Origin: Streptosporangiaceae bacterium
GTDB taxonomy: Bacteria; Actinomycetota; Actinomycetes; Streptosporangiales; Streptosporangiaceae
Direction of reading: 5' to 3'
Length of the DNA: 45,784 nucleotides
Assembly (NCBI GenBank): GCA_030041275.1
Contig: JASHOE010000044.1
Location: forward strand, 1 to 45,784
Below are positions 34,597-41,827 of the stretch, piece after piece (positions within the stretch are counted from its first letter, which is position 1; each line of letters starts with the position of its first letter). Position numbers and translations under genes: made by a program. The notes beneath the pieces were generated by a model. The model was not told the origin of the DNA, made no database searches, and saw only the letters and a list, made by a program, of their open reading frames with translations.

Positions 34597-35343
34597 ATGC
34601 CCGCTACGGCGACGGCCAGCGCCGCGAGCCTGCTCGCGGCGCTGGACAGCGTGCGCGACCCAGAGCTTGACCAGCCGATCACGGCGCTGGGGTTCGTGGC
34701 CGCCTGCACCGTCGCGGCGGACGGGACAGCCGAGATCCGGCTCCGGCTGCCGACCTATTTCTGCGCGCCGAATTTCGCTTACCTCATGGCGGCGGACGCC
34801 TACGACGCAGTGGTCGGGCTACCCGGCGTGTGCGCTGCTCGCATCGTGCTCGAGGACCACTTCGCCGCCGAGGCGATCAACACCGGCGTGGCCGCCGGGC
34901 TCGGTTTCGAGGCCACATTCGACGGCGAGGCGGCGGGTGAGCTGCACGAACTGCGTGCTGACTTTCTCCGCAAAGCCGTGCTCGCCGGGACCGACCAGGT
35001 ATGCCGGACACTGCCCAGAGGTGCGGCCGCGGACCCCGCCCGGCTCGCCGCGCTGACCCTAGGCGAGGCGCCGCCGTCGGCGGCGCTTGACCGGCTGCGG
35101 CGGAGGCGGGCGGAACTCGGGCTGCCGGCCGGGGACGAGGCGCCGCTCGTCGTCGACCCGGTGTCCGGTGACCCGGTGGCCGCTGACGCGGCGCCACTGC
35201 ACCTGCGACGCGCGCGTGTCACCGCGGTCAGCATCGAGGCGAACGCCAGCATCTGCCGCGGCATGCTGCGGCACCGTTACCCGACTCCCGGCCGCGCCGA
35301 GCCGGCTCCGGCCGCGCACCATCCCGGTGAGGAGAACCAGTGA
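34597..35343 (+). CDS. DUF59 / MIP18-like metal-sulfur cluster assembly protein
   Basis: ATG 34597, 248 residues. The first 95 residues are a DUF59 domain ('LLAALDSVRDPELDQPITALGFVAACTV', 'IRLRLPTYFCAPNFAYLMAADA'); the Cys in 'TYFCAPNF' replaces the usual position near 'TxxxCP'. The rest ('DFLRKAVLAGTDQVCRTLPRG', '...TAVSIEANASICRGMLRHRYPT') belongs to the long form that accompanies propane/phenol-type diiron monooxygenases. It is thought to help load iron into the monooxygenase. The stop overlaps the alcohol dehydrogenase start (GTGA). Confidence 0.82.
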   Translation: MPATATASAASLLAALDSVRDPELDQPITALGFVAACTVAADGTAEIRLRLPTYFCAPNFAYLMAADAYDAVVGLPGVCAARIVLEDHFAAEAINTGVAAGLGFEATFDGEAAGELHELRADFLRKAVLAGTDQVCRTLPRGAAADPARLAALTLGEAPPSAALDRLRRRRAELGLPAGDEAPLVVDPVSGDPVAADAAPLHLRRARVTAVSIEANASICRGMLRHRYPTPGRAEPAPAAHHPGEENQ

Positions 35344-36365
35344 AGGCTGTACGACTGCACGCATTCCACTCCCCGCCGGTCGTCGACGACGTACCCGAGC
35401 CGACGATCGGCGGGCCGTTCGACGTCATCGTGAGGATCGGCGGAGCCGGCGTCTGCCGCACGGACCTGCACATCATCGAGGGTCAGTGGGACGCCGCCAT
35501 GGGCACGCCGCTGCCCTACACGCTGGGGCACGAGAACGCCGGCTGGGTCGAGGCGGTCGGGACCGCGGTCACCAACATGGCTGTGGGCGACACGGTGATC
35601 CTGCACCCGACGCCAACCTGCGGGTTCTGCCGGGCGTGCCGGGCCGGTGACGACATGCACTGCGTCGCGAGTACGTTCCCTGGCCTGTCCACCGATGGCG
35701 GCATGGCCGAGTACCTGCTCACCTCGGCGCGGGCTTGCGTCAAACTCGATCCGCAGACTCGGCCCGAGGATGTGGCGGCGCTGGCCGACGCGGGTATCAC
35801 CGCCTACCACGCGGTGCGCAAGGCCGTTCCGCTGCTGTACCCGGGTACCACGTGCGTGGTGATCGGGGCCGGCGGGCTCGGCCACATCGGCGTCCAGTGC
35901 CTCGCCGCGCTGACCGCCACGACCATCATCGTGGTCGATCGCAACCCGGACGCGCTCAAGCTGGCCGAACAGCTCGGGGCCACGCATACCGTCGTCGCAG
36001 ACGGCACCCAGGTGCAGGCCGTCGCCGACCTGACCGGCGGCGCTTACGCTGACGTCGTGCTGGACTTCGTGGCAGAGCAGGGCGCCGAGCGCGACGGCTG
36101 GGCGATGACGAAACGGGCCGGCTCGTACTTCGTCATCGGCTATGGCGGCACCGTGCACATCCCGACGCTCGACATCATTTCCACCGAGCGCAACATCATC
36201 GGCAACATCGTCGGTACCTACAACGACCTCGCTGAGCTGATGGCCCTGGCCCAGGCCGGCCGCGTCGCGCTGCACACCCGCACGTATCCGCTCACGGCCG
36301 CCGCCGAAGCCCTCGCCGACCTCGATGCTGGCCGGGTCCGCGGCCGCGCGATCCTCGTTCCCTGA
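35340..36365 (+). CDS. zinc-dependent alcohol dehydrogenase (MDR), prm/adh1 type
   Basis: GTG 35340, overlapping the previous stop by four bases. 341 residues. Catalytic zinc ligands in 'GVCRTDLH' (Cys39) and 'GHENAG' (His64, Glu65); structural zinc Cys94, 97, 100, 108 ('CGFCRACRAGDDMHC'); NAD site 'VIGAGGLGHIGVQC' with acidic 'VVDRNP', so NAD is likely. This order and the family match the alcohol dehydrogenase that oxidises 2-propanol or similar alcohols in propane-utilising actinobacteria. Third gene of the amidohydrolase-DUF59-ADH operon; the GroEL copy that often closes that cluster is absent. Confidence 0.92.
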   Translation: MKAVRLHAFHSPPVVDDVPEPTIGGPFDVIVRIGGAGVCRTDLHIIEGQWDAAMGTPLPYTLGHENAGWVEAVGTAVTNMAVGDTVILHPTPTCGFCRACRAGDDMHCVASTFPGLSTDGGMAEYLLTSARACVKLDPQTRPEDVAALADAGITAYHAVRKAVPLLYPGTTCVVIGAGGLGHIGVQCLAALTATTIIVVDRNPDALKLAEQLGATHTVVADGTQVQAVADLTGGAYADVVLDFVAEQGAERDGWAMTKRAGSYFVIGYGGTVHIPTLDIISTERNIIGNIVGTYNDLAELMALAQAGRVALHTRTYPLTAAAEALADLDAGRVRGRAILVP

Positions 36366-36375
36366 TCACCAGCGG

Positions 36376-37728
36376 ATGCCATCAGACGCGGCCGGGCACG
36401 CCGACCACAGCCTCGCGCCGGGGGTAGCGGCGGCACCTGCCGCCGACCCTGCGCTGCCTGACAGTCGGCGTGCCCCTACCGCAATCGGGTCGGAGCTCGC
36501 CGTGCTGCGCTCGCGAGGTCGACTTCGCGGCCCGGCCGCACTGCTCGGGCCTGCCTTCGTCGCCGCCATCGCGTACGTCGACCCCGGCAACTTTGCTACG
36601 AACTTCTCGGCTGGTGCCGCCTCGGGCTACCGGCTCGCCTGGGTGATCATCGCTGCCGACCTCATGGCCATGCTGGTGCAGTACCTGTCCGCCAAGGTCG
36701 GCGTCGCTACCGGCCGCGACCTGCCAGAACTGTGCCGCGAGCACCTGCCGCGCGGCGCGGCGCTCGGGCTGTGGGCGCAAGCCGAGCTCGTCGCGATGGC
36801 CACCGATGTGGCGGAGTTCGTCGGCGCGGCCGTCGGGCTGAACCTGCTGTTCCGCACGCCGCTCCCGATAGCCGGACTGATCACGGCGGTCGTGGCGTTC
36901 GGCATCCTCGCCCTGGATCAGCGTGGCTACCGCCGCTTCGAGCTGGCCATCATGAGCTTGCTGGGCCTGGTGCTGCTCGGGTTCGCCTACGACCTCATAG
37001 CCGTGCACCCGAACGCGGCAGGCCTCGCGCACGGGCTGGTGCCGGGCTTCGGCAGTTCGGATGGCCTGCTGCTGGCGGTCGGCATCATCGGGGCCACCGT
37101 CATGCCGCATGTGGTCTACCTGCACTCGGCGCTGACGAAGGACCGGGTCACCTGCCGCGACGATAGCGAGCGCCGGGCCCTGTTGCGGTTCCAGCGGGCC
37201 GACGTGGTCGTTGCGCTCGGCACCGCAGGCCTGGTCAACCTGGCCATGCTGGTCGTCGCGGCGGCCTTGTTCCGGACCGCCGGGCACGCGGCGACCACGG
37301 ACTGGATCCAGGCCGCGCACGCCGATCTCGGCCGACTCGTCGGTGGCGGTGCAGCGCTGGCGTTCGCGGTGGCCCTGCTCGCGTCGGGGCTGTCATCCTC
37401 CAGCGTCGGCACCTACGCCGGCCAGGTGGTGATGCGGGGCTTCCTCGGTCGCGGCCTTCCGCTGTTCGTCCGCCGCGGGGTCACCATGCTGCCGGCCCTG
37501 ATCGCGCTCTTCGCTGGTCTGCCAGCCACCGCCAGCCTGGTGCTATCCCAGGTCGTCCTCTCCTTCGGCATCCCGTTCGCGCTGATACCCCTCATCGCGC
37601 TCACTCGCCGGGCCGACATCATGGGCGCGCTGGTGAACTCGCGCCTGACCACCTGGGCCGCCACTGCAACCGCCAGTCTGATCATCGCCCTGAACCTGTA
37701 CCTGTTGTGGGCGACCCTCACCCGCTGA
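36376..37728 (+). CDS. NRAMP-family divalent metal transporter
   Basis: ATG 36376, 450 residues, ten bases behind the ADH stop. About 11 membrane helices. Metal-binding helix 1 'AIAYVDPGNFATN' with DPGN (69-72), and helix 6 'GATVMPHVVYLHSA' with MPH (243-245), the Met/His pattern of Mn2+/Fe2+ carriers (MntH/DMT). A 50-residue Ala/Pro-rich N-terminal cytoplasmic tail is longer than usual. Next to the diiron-enzyme accessory genes it may supply iron, but NRAMP genes occur in many settings. Could share the transcript with the ADH operon. Confidence 0.92.
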   Translation: MPSDAAGHADHSLAPGVAAAPAADPALPDSRRAPTAIGSELAVLRSRGRLRGPAALLGPAFVAAIAYVDPGNFATNFSAGAASGYRLAWVIIAADLMAMLVQYLSAKVGVATGRDLPELCREHLPRGAALGLWAQAELVAMATDVAEFVGAAVGLNLLFRTPLPIAGLITAVVAFGILALDQRGYRRFELAIMSLLGLVLLGFAYDLIAVHPNAAGLAHGLVPGFGSSDGLLLAVGIIGATVMPHVVYLHSALTKDRVTCRDDSERRALLRFQRADVVVALGTAGLVNLAMLVVAAALFRTAGHAATTDWIQAAHADLGRLVGGGAALAFAVALLASGLSSSSVGTYAGQVVMRGFLGRGLPLFVRRGVTMLPALIALFAGLPATASLVLSQVVLSFGIPFALIPLIALTRRADIMGALVNSRLTTWAATATASLIIALNLYLLWATLTR

Positions 37729-37766
37729 CGCCTGTTTCGGGCCGATGAGCCAGCTCCTGCTCGGCC

Positions 37767-37814
37767 ATGGGTGGCCCGTTACTACTGCTCCAGCGATAGC
37801 AACGGGACACCCAT
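37767..37814. repeat. 48-bp imperfect palindrome (family copy 2)
   Basis: Arms of 23 bases around CC: ATGGGTGGCCCGTTACTACTGCT against AGCGATAGC..CACCCAT; 19 of 23 positions pair. Same length, ends and core as the perfect palindrome at 15670. It starts 38 bases after the NRAMP stop. Confidence 0.9.
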
Positions 37815-37853
37815 GCCCGAACGGTCCGCGCGAGCCGCAGCTGACCCGCCTTC

Positions 37854-37901
37854 ATGGGTGGCCCGTTACTACTGCCCGAGCGATAGCAACGAGGCACCCA
37901 T
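37854..37901. repeat. 48-bp imperfect palindrome (family copy 3)
   Basis: Arms of 23 bases around CG, left arm nearly identical to copy 2 (ATGGGTGGCCCGTTACTACTGC), right arm AGCGATAGCAACGAGGCACCCAT. Copies 2 and 3 are direct repeats 87 bases apart, separated by 39 unrelated bases, and share the same arm mismatches, so one arose from the other. Lies 90 bases before the AbiEi/DUF559-like gene. Confidence 0.9.
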
Positions 37902-37991
37902 GCACAAGCTGACCGCCGCCGACGAGGCCATGAGTGGCCCATCGGACGAGCAAGCGGCGTTTTGTCGGCAGCATGCGCCACGCTCACCGCT

Positions 37992-38939
37992 ATGGCATCC
38001 TCTGATCGGCCCATCGCATGGACACTCGACTGGCAGCGAGGAGTCGTAACACGCGCGCAGGCCTCTGTGGCCGGCCTTACCGCCAGCGCGCTGCAGCATC
38101 GTCTGAGGCGCGAAGGTCCGTGGCAGCGGCTGCTGCCGGGCGTGTATCTCACGACTACGGGCGAGGCCTCGTGGGAGCAGCTTCAGATCGCGTCGATGTT
38201 GTATGCGGGACCAGGCAGCCTTATCACCGGGCCAGCAGCGCTCGCCAACTACCGGCTTCAGACTCGTTCGCCTCGGGTCATCGACATCCTCATCCCAGCG
38301 ACCAGCAAGCGATCGAGCCGCACCTTCGTCGCGATCCGCCGGACGCGGCGGATGCCTGACTTAGTGGTCTGCGACGGTCCGTTGCGGTACGCGCCGGCCG
38401 GCCGCGCCGTCGCGGATACCGCGCGTGCGCTTGCGGACCAGGTCGAGGCTCGGGCTGTTGTGGCTAGCGCGGTCCAGCGTGGCCAGTGCACGATCGCGCA
38501 ACTCGCGGCCGAGCTCCGCGACGGTCCCGTCCGTGGCTCGGCGCATCTCCGCGCCGTGCTGGCAGAGGTGATCGCAGGCATCAGATCCGCCCCGGAAGGC
38601 GACCTGCGCAGGTTGATCATCAGGGCCGGACTGCCGCAGCCGTTGTACAACCCCAGTCTGTATGTGGGCGAGGTGTTCTTGGCCCGGCCCGACGCCTGGT
38701 GGCCGGAATATGGCGTCGCAGTAGAGGTCGACTCGCGCGAATGGCACCTGTCGCCTGCCGACTGGGAGCAGACGATGGCCCGCCACCGGCGGATGTGCGC
38801 CGTCGGGATCGTGGTCGTGCACGTCAGCCCGCGCCAGCTCCGCGACGAGTCTGCCCGGCTAGAGAACGACCTGCACGCAGCGCTGCGGGCGGGTCGGCCG
38901 CTACCCGCGATCAGGACCCAGCCGCTCGCCGCCGCCTGA
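37992..38939 (+). CDS. AbiEi-like winged helix plus DUF559/Vsr-like domain protein
   Basis: ATG 37992, about 315 residues (the frame is open to 37962). Residues 1-100 resemble the AbiEi-type winged-helix start ('QRGVVTRAQASVAGLTASALQHRLRREGPWQRLLPGVYLTTTGEASWEQL'), the middle has 'RYAPAGRAVADTARAL', and the last 100 residues ('PDAWWPEYGVAVEVDSREWHLSPADWEQTMARHRRMCAVGIVVVHVSP') form a PD-(D/E)xK-like fold as in DUF559/Vsr proteins. Such proteins are abundant in actinobacteria and often annotated as type IV antitoxins, yet usually lack an AbiEii toxin partner; none is seen here. Glu in 'VAVEVDSREWH' is the likely catalytic residue. The 3' end is duplicated just downstream. Confidence 0.8.
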   Translation: MASSDRPIAWTLDWQRGVVTRAQASVAGLTASALQHRLRREGPWQRLLPGVYLTTTGEASWEQLQIASMLYAGPGSLITGPAALANYRLQTRSPRVIDILIPATSKRSSRTFVAIRRTRRMPDLVVCDGPLRYAPAGRAVADTARALADQVEARAVVASAVQRGQCTIAQLAAELRDGPVRGSAHLRAVLAEVIAGIRSAPEGDLRRLIIRAGLPQPLYNPSLYVGEVFLARPDAWWPEYGVAVEVDSREWHLSPADWEQTMARHRRMCAVGIVVVHVSPRQLRDESARLENDLHAALRAGRPLPAIRTQPLAAA

Positions 38940-39044
38940 ACCCAGGCCAGAAACGCTTGCAGGTCGGGCGGCTCGACCGTGACTCCCACGAGGTGCTGCG
39001 GGCGGAGCGGCCGCTACCGGCGATCACGACCCAGCCGTTGCGCC
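38856..39044. repeat. duplicated 3' end of the AbiEi/DUF559-like gene
   Basis: 38856-38931 recurs at 38969-39044 (period 113), with the second half of about 45 bases nearly identical (GGCCGCTACC.GCGATCA.GACCCAGCCG). The second copy still reads 'RLDRDSHEVLRAERPLPAITTQPL' against 'RLENDLHAALRAGRPLPAIRTQPL' of the gene, in another frame. It may be the end of a lost tandem paralogue. Confidence 0.85.
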
Positions 39045-39130
39045 TTGGTCGCTCCGTCTGGCGCCGCCCGCCAGGCAGAGCGAGTCCACGCCGTAGGCGG
39101 CCCCTCCAGTCGGGCCCTACACTTTGCGTC

Positions 39131-39445
39131 ATGCCGTTCGCCCACATCCCGGCCGCCGAGCAGGCCACCGGACGCGACAAGCGCCGGATCGCCGCCGTGA
39201 TCGTGGCGATCGGCCTGGTCATCGCCGCGGTCGCGGTCTGGGCCGCGGTCCGGCCCGGAGCGTACGACGCCTCGAAGGACGGTTGTATCACGGTGAACCT
39301 GCCGAGCTCCATGGGCGGCTCGCTAGAGCACCAGTGCGGCAGCGCGGCCAAAGCCACCTGCCAGCGCGCCTACACCGGCACCGACGAGATTTCCCGGCTG
39401 ACCCGGCCGCAGTGCCGCCTGGCCGGCATCAATCCGTCGTCGTAG
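39131..39445 (+). CDS. small membrane-anchored or secreted protein with four cysteines
   Basis: ATG 39131, 104 residues. A short cytoplasmic part ('MPFAHIPAAEQATGRDKRR') is followed by one membrane helix ('IAAVIVAIGLVIAAVAVWAAV', about 20-40) and an external domain with four cysteines ('DGCITVNL', 'EHQCGSA', 'ATCQRAY', 'PQCRLAG'), enough for two disulfides. No family is recognised with certainty. The coding end and stop codon are duplicated directly downstream. The conserved Cys pattern would make it a possible client of a DUF929/VKOR system. Confidence 0.7.
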   Translation: MPFAHIPAAEQATGRDKRRIAAVIVAIGLVIAAVAVWAAVRPGAYDASKDGCITVNLPSSMGGSLEHQCGSAAKATCQRAYTGTDEISRLTRPQCRLAGINPSS

Positions 39446-39500
39446 CCATCCCGGCTAACCCGGCCGCAGTGCCGACTGGCGGCATCAATCCGTCGTAGCC
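39392..39500. repeat. tandem duplication of a gene 3' end with stop codon
   Basis: 39392-39448 (TCCCGGCTGACCCGGCCGCA... to ...CGTCGTCGTAGCCA) is followed directly by a second copy at 39449-39500 that has lost four bases in two places but keeps ATCAATCCGTCG-TAGCC. The second copy runs to nine bases before the hisI stop on the other strand. Confidence 0.93.
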
Positions 39501-39508
39501 GCCCTGTC

Positions 39509-39868
39509 TTAGTCCTCCGCCCGCAGGACATCAGCGTCGAAGCACGTGCGGTCACCGGTGTGGCACGCCCCGTCGGTCTGGTCGACCCGGACCAGCACGG
39601 CGTCGCCGTCGCAGTCCAGGGCCACAGAAACGACCCGCTGCACGTGGCCGGACGTCTCGCCCTTGACCCAGTACTCCTGCCTGCTCCGCGACCAGTACGT
39701 GCACCGTCCGGTCGTGAGTGTCCTATGCAGCGCCTCGTCGTCCATCCAGCCGAGCATCAGCACCTCGCCGCTGTCGTGCTGCTGCGCGATGGCCGCGACA
39801 AGGCCGTCGCTGTTGCGCTTGAGGCGCGCGGCGATCTTCGGGTCCAGCCCGCTCTCCCTAGCTGCCAT
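39509..39868 (-). CDS. hisI: phosphoribosyl-AMP cyclohydrolase
   Basis: 119 residues from ATG 39868; overlaps hisF by 11 bases. '[54 protein letters not shown]' and '[27 protein letters not shown]' carry the zinc cysteines and Mg-binding aspartates of the enzyme that opens the purine ring of phosphoribosyl-AMP in histidine synthesis. Monofunctional, without the HisE domain, as usual in actinobacteria. Last gene of ridA-hisF-hisI. Confidence 0.96.
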   Translation of the reverse strand: MAARESGLDPKIAARLKRNSDGLVAAIAQQHDSGEVLMLGWMDDEALHRTLTTGRCTYWSRSRQEYWVKGETSGHVQRVVSVALDCDGDAVLVRVDQTDGACHTGDRTCFDADVLRAED

Positions 39869-40715
39869 CGAGGACCTCCGTGTTGGGCCGGACCCGGTAC
39901 CCGGCGGCCGTCAGCGCCTTCTTCACCTCGCCGATGGTCACCTCGCCGAAGTGGAACAGGCTCGCCGCAAGCACGGCGTCCGCGCCGGCGGCGATGGCCG
40001 GGGCAAAGTGCGACAGCGCGCCAGCACCCCCGCTCGCTATGAGGGGAACGGCGGCCACTGACCGCACCGCCGTGATCAGCGCGAGGTCGAACCCCGTCTT
40101 GGTGCCGTCAGCGTCGACGGAGTTCAGCAGGATCTCGCCAGCCCCCATCTCAACCGCGTTTGCGGCCCACTGCACCGCGTCGATCCCGGTGCCGCGTCGG
40201 CCGCCATGCGTCGTCACCTCGAAGCCGGACTCGGTGTCCGGTGACCGGCGGGCGTCAACGGACAGCACGACGCACTGCGACCCGAACCGGTGCGCCGCCT
40301 CGCGGAGCAGCTCCGGCCGGGCGACCGCAGCGGTGTTGAGCGCAACCTTGTCCGCCCCGGCCCGCAGCAGCCGGTCGACGTCGGCCACTGACCGCACACC
40401 GCCACCCACGGTCAGCGGGATGAAGACCTGCTCGGCGGTGCGCCGCACTACGTCGTACATCGTCTCCCGGTCGTCACTGGACGCGGTGATGTCGAGAAAC
40501 GTCAGCTCGTCGGCACCCTTGCGGTCGTAGGTGGCCGCCAGCTCCACCGGGTCGCCAGCATCCCGCAGGTTGGCGAACCTGACGCCCTTCACGACCCGGC
40601 CGCCGTCCACGTCGAGGCAAGGAATGACCCGGACCGCAACGGCTGCTGACGCAGGCGTAGAACTCCCCGCAGTTGCCGATCCGACCGGACGACTCCCGGC
40701 ACCCGCCCCGGTCAT
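39858..40715 (-). CDS. hisF: imidazole glycerol phosphate synthase, cyclase subunit
   Basis: 285 residues from ATG 40715. After an unusual 28-residue Ala/Gly/Ser-rich N-terminal extension, the (beta/alpha)8 barrel starts '[19 protein letters not shown]' with the first catalytic Asp; the second is in '[13 protein letters not shown]'. Phosphate-binding loops '[11 protein letters not shown]', 'IASGGAGAL' and '[13 protein letters not shown]' are intact. No start codon lies nearer to the barrel, so the extension is probably real. It uses ammonia from HisH to form imidazole glycerol phosphate and AICAR. Its start overlaps ridA by four bases. Confidence 0.97.
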   Translation of the reverse strand: MTGAGAGSRPVGSATAGSSTPASAAVAVRVIPCLDVDGGRVVKGVRFANLRDAGDPVELAATYDRKGADELTFLDITASSDDRETMYDVVRRTAEQVFIPLTVGGGVRSVADVDRLLRAGADKVALNTAAVARPELLREAAHRFGSQCVVLSVDARRSPDTESGFEVTTHGGRRGTGIDAVQWAANAVEMGAGEILLNSVDADGTKTGFDLALITAVRSVAAVPLIASGGAGALSHFAPAIAAGADAVLAASLFHFGEVTIGEVKKALTAAGYRVRPNTEVLDGS

Positions 40716-41140
40716 AGCCCGACGCCGGGCGGGCTGTCACTGGCCGAGCCGATACCCGGCATGTAGGCGAGGGCCTCCACCTCTACCAGCATCCGCGGGT
40801 CGATCAGTCCGCTGACCTCGATCATCGAGGTGGCGGGCATGACCTCGGCAAACGCCTCTCCGTGGGCCCGCCCGTACTCCTGCCAGCGGGAGATGTCGGT
40901 GACGAAGATCCTCGTCCGGACCACGTCGGTAAGCCCGCATCCGAGCTTGGCCAGCGCCGCTGCCACATTCGCGATGGCCTGCCGGGTCTGCGCGTACGCG
41001 TCGTCCGGGTGGACAAACTCGGCACCCTCGATGGACGTGCAGCCCGTCACGAACACGAAGTCGCCTGCCGCCACCGCCCGGCTGTAGCCGACGATCGGCT
41101 CCCAGGTCGCCCCGCTCGAGACTCGTCTGGTCACGGTCAA
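40712..41140 (-). CDS. RidA-family protein
   Basis: 142 residues from the start at 41140. '[67 protein letters not shown]' and '[24 protein letters not shown]' match the trimeric Rid fold, including Arg of the ligand pocket ('VRTRIFVTD') and the Glu near the end. RidA hydrolyses reactive enamines and imines; in actinobacteria a member is regularly placed between priA and hisF. Here it starts the ridA-hisF-hisI unit. Confidence 0.93.
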   Translation of the reverse strand: MTVTRRVSSGATWEPIVGYSRAVAAGDFVFVTGCTSIEGAEFVHPDDAYAQTRQAIANVAAALAKLGCGLTDVVRTRIFVTDISRWQEYGRAHGEAFAEVMPATSMIEVSGLIDPRMLVEVEALAYMPGIGSASDSPPGVGL

Positions 41141-41375
41141 AGCCTACTGGCGAGGCGCCAACCGGCCGGAAGCCAGCAGGACAGCGCCTGAGTGAGGGCG
41201 GCATTGCCTCGGGTAACTGCACCACCCTGGCAGCGCAATCACCAGACCAGACCAGAACGTGTGTGCGATTTCGGAAATCCAGTCGCAAAGCTTCATGCCG
41301 ACTGCACTTTGTCTGCGCGTTGTCAGTGGACGCCGCGCTTAACGTGTCGGTTCGAGCAACACACGGGGGGCAGGA

Positions 41376-41531
41376 ATGGACCGCATCAGTGAACTCGCAA
41401 GGCGGCTCGCCGACGCGCTCAAGCGCGGCGACTTGGACACGGCGCGCAAACTCGCAGCGGAGCAACGGGCCATCATCGATGAGGAATACGGCATCCGCGA
41501 GCGCATGAGTCTGGCGGCGGACTCGTTCTGA
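41376..41531 (+). CDS. small helical protein, 51 residues
   Basis: ATG 41376 with GGGGGGCAGGA directly upstream. Sequence begins 'MDRISELARRLADALKRG' and ends 'RMSLAADSF'. Charged and Leu/Ala-rich, it is predicted almost wholly helical, an amphipathic hairpin ('ISELARRLADALKRGDLDTARKLAAEQRAIIDEEY'). Codon bias fits a real gene. No family is recognised; the layout is like small actinobacterial regulatory or toxin/antitoxin-like peptides, but nothing supports a function. It lies on the plus strand between the two minus-strand his units, just before a hairpin repeat array, and seems to be inserted there together with it. Confidence 0.7.
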   Translation: MDRISELARRLADALKRGDLDTARKLAAEQRAIIDEEYGIRERMSLAADSF

Positions 41532-41587
41532 CGGCAGCAGCCGCCGACGCTTGGCCACCTATGAGACACGAAGGGCACTTCGCCGGG

Positions 41588-41780
41588 GCGCTGCCCTGAT
41601 CGGCCGGGCGGCGCCTCGGAGTCAGCTCCTCGGGGCGCGCTGTCTTGATCAACCGGGCAGCGCTCCGGGGTCAGCTCCTCGGAGGCGCGCTGCCCTGATC
41701 AACCGGGCAGCGCTCCGGAGTCAGCTCCTCGGAGGCGCGCTGCCCTGATCAGCCGGGCAGCGCCTCGGAGTCAGCTACAG
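41588..41780. repeat. 50-bp tandem hairpin repeat, four copies
   Basis: Copies start at 41588, 41637, 41687 and 41737 (periods 49, 50, 50). Each contains GCGCTGCCC-N9-GGGCAGCGC (perfect 9-bp stem in copies 3 and 4, near-perfect in 1 and 2) with TGATCA or TGATCG in the loop, and a second small hairpin GGAG-TCAG-CTCC. It is placed between the converging 3' ends of the 51-residue gene and priA, so it may end transcription from both sides. Confidence 0.95.
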
Positions 41781-41789
41781 GGCCGCGAT

Positions 41790-41827
41790 GGGTCGTCTCG
41801 CTCGAGACTCTTCGGGTCGTCGCGCTC
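41790..41827. repeat. 14-bp direct repeat at the priA stop codon
   Basis: GGGTCGTCTCGCTC (41790-41803) and GGGTCGTCGCGCTC (41814-41827), period 24; the second touches the priA stop (TGA at 41826-41828 on the minus strand). Confidence 0.7.

Noticed and set aside
33462..34709. N-terminal extension of the SDR frame across the amidohydrolase
   Set aside because: It is the antisense image of the amidohydrolase, rich in His/Val/Asp patterns; the SDR fold begins exactly at GTG 33461.
37992..38939. Complete type IV toxin-antitoxin (AbiE) system
   Set aside because: No AbiEii nucleotidyltransferase is encoded on either side; the protein has its own nuclease-like domain instead.
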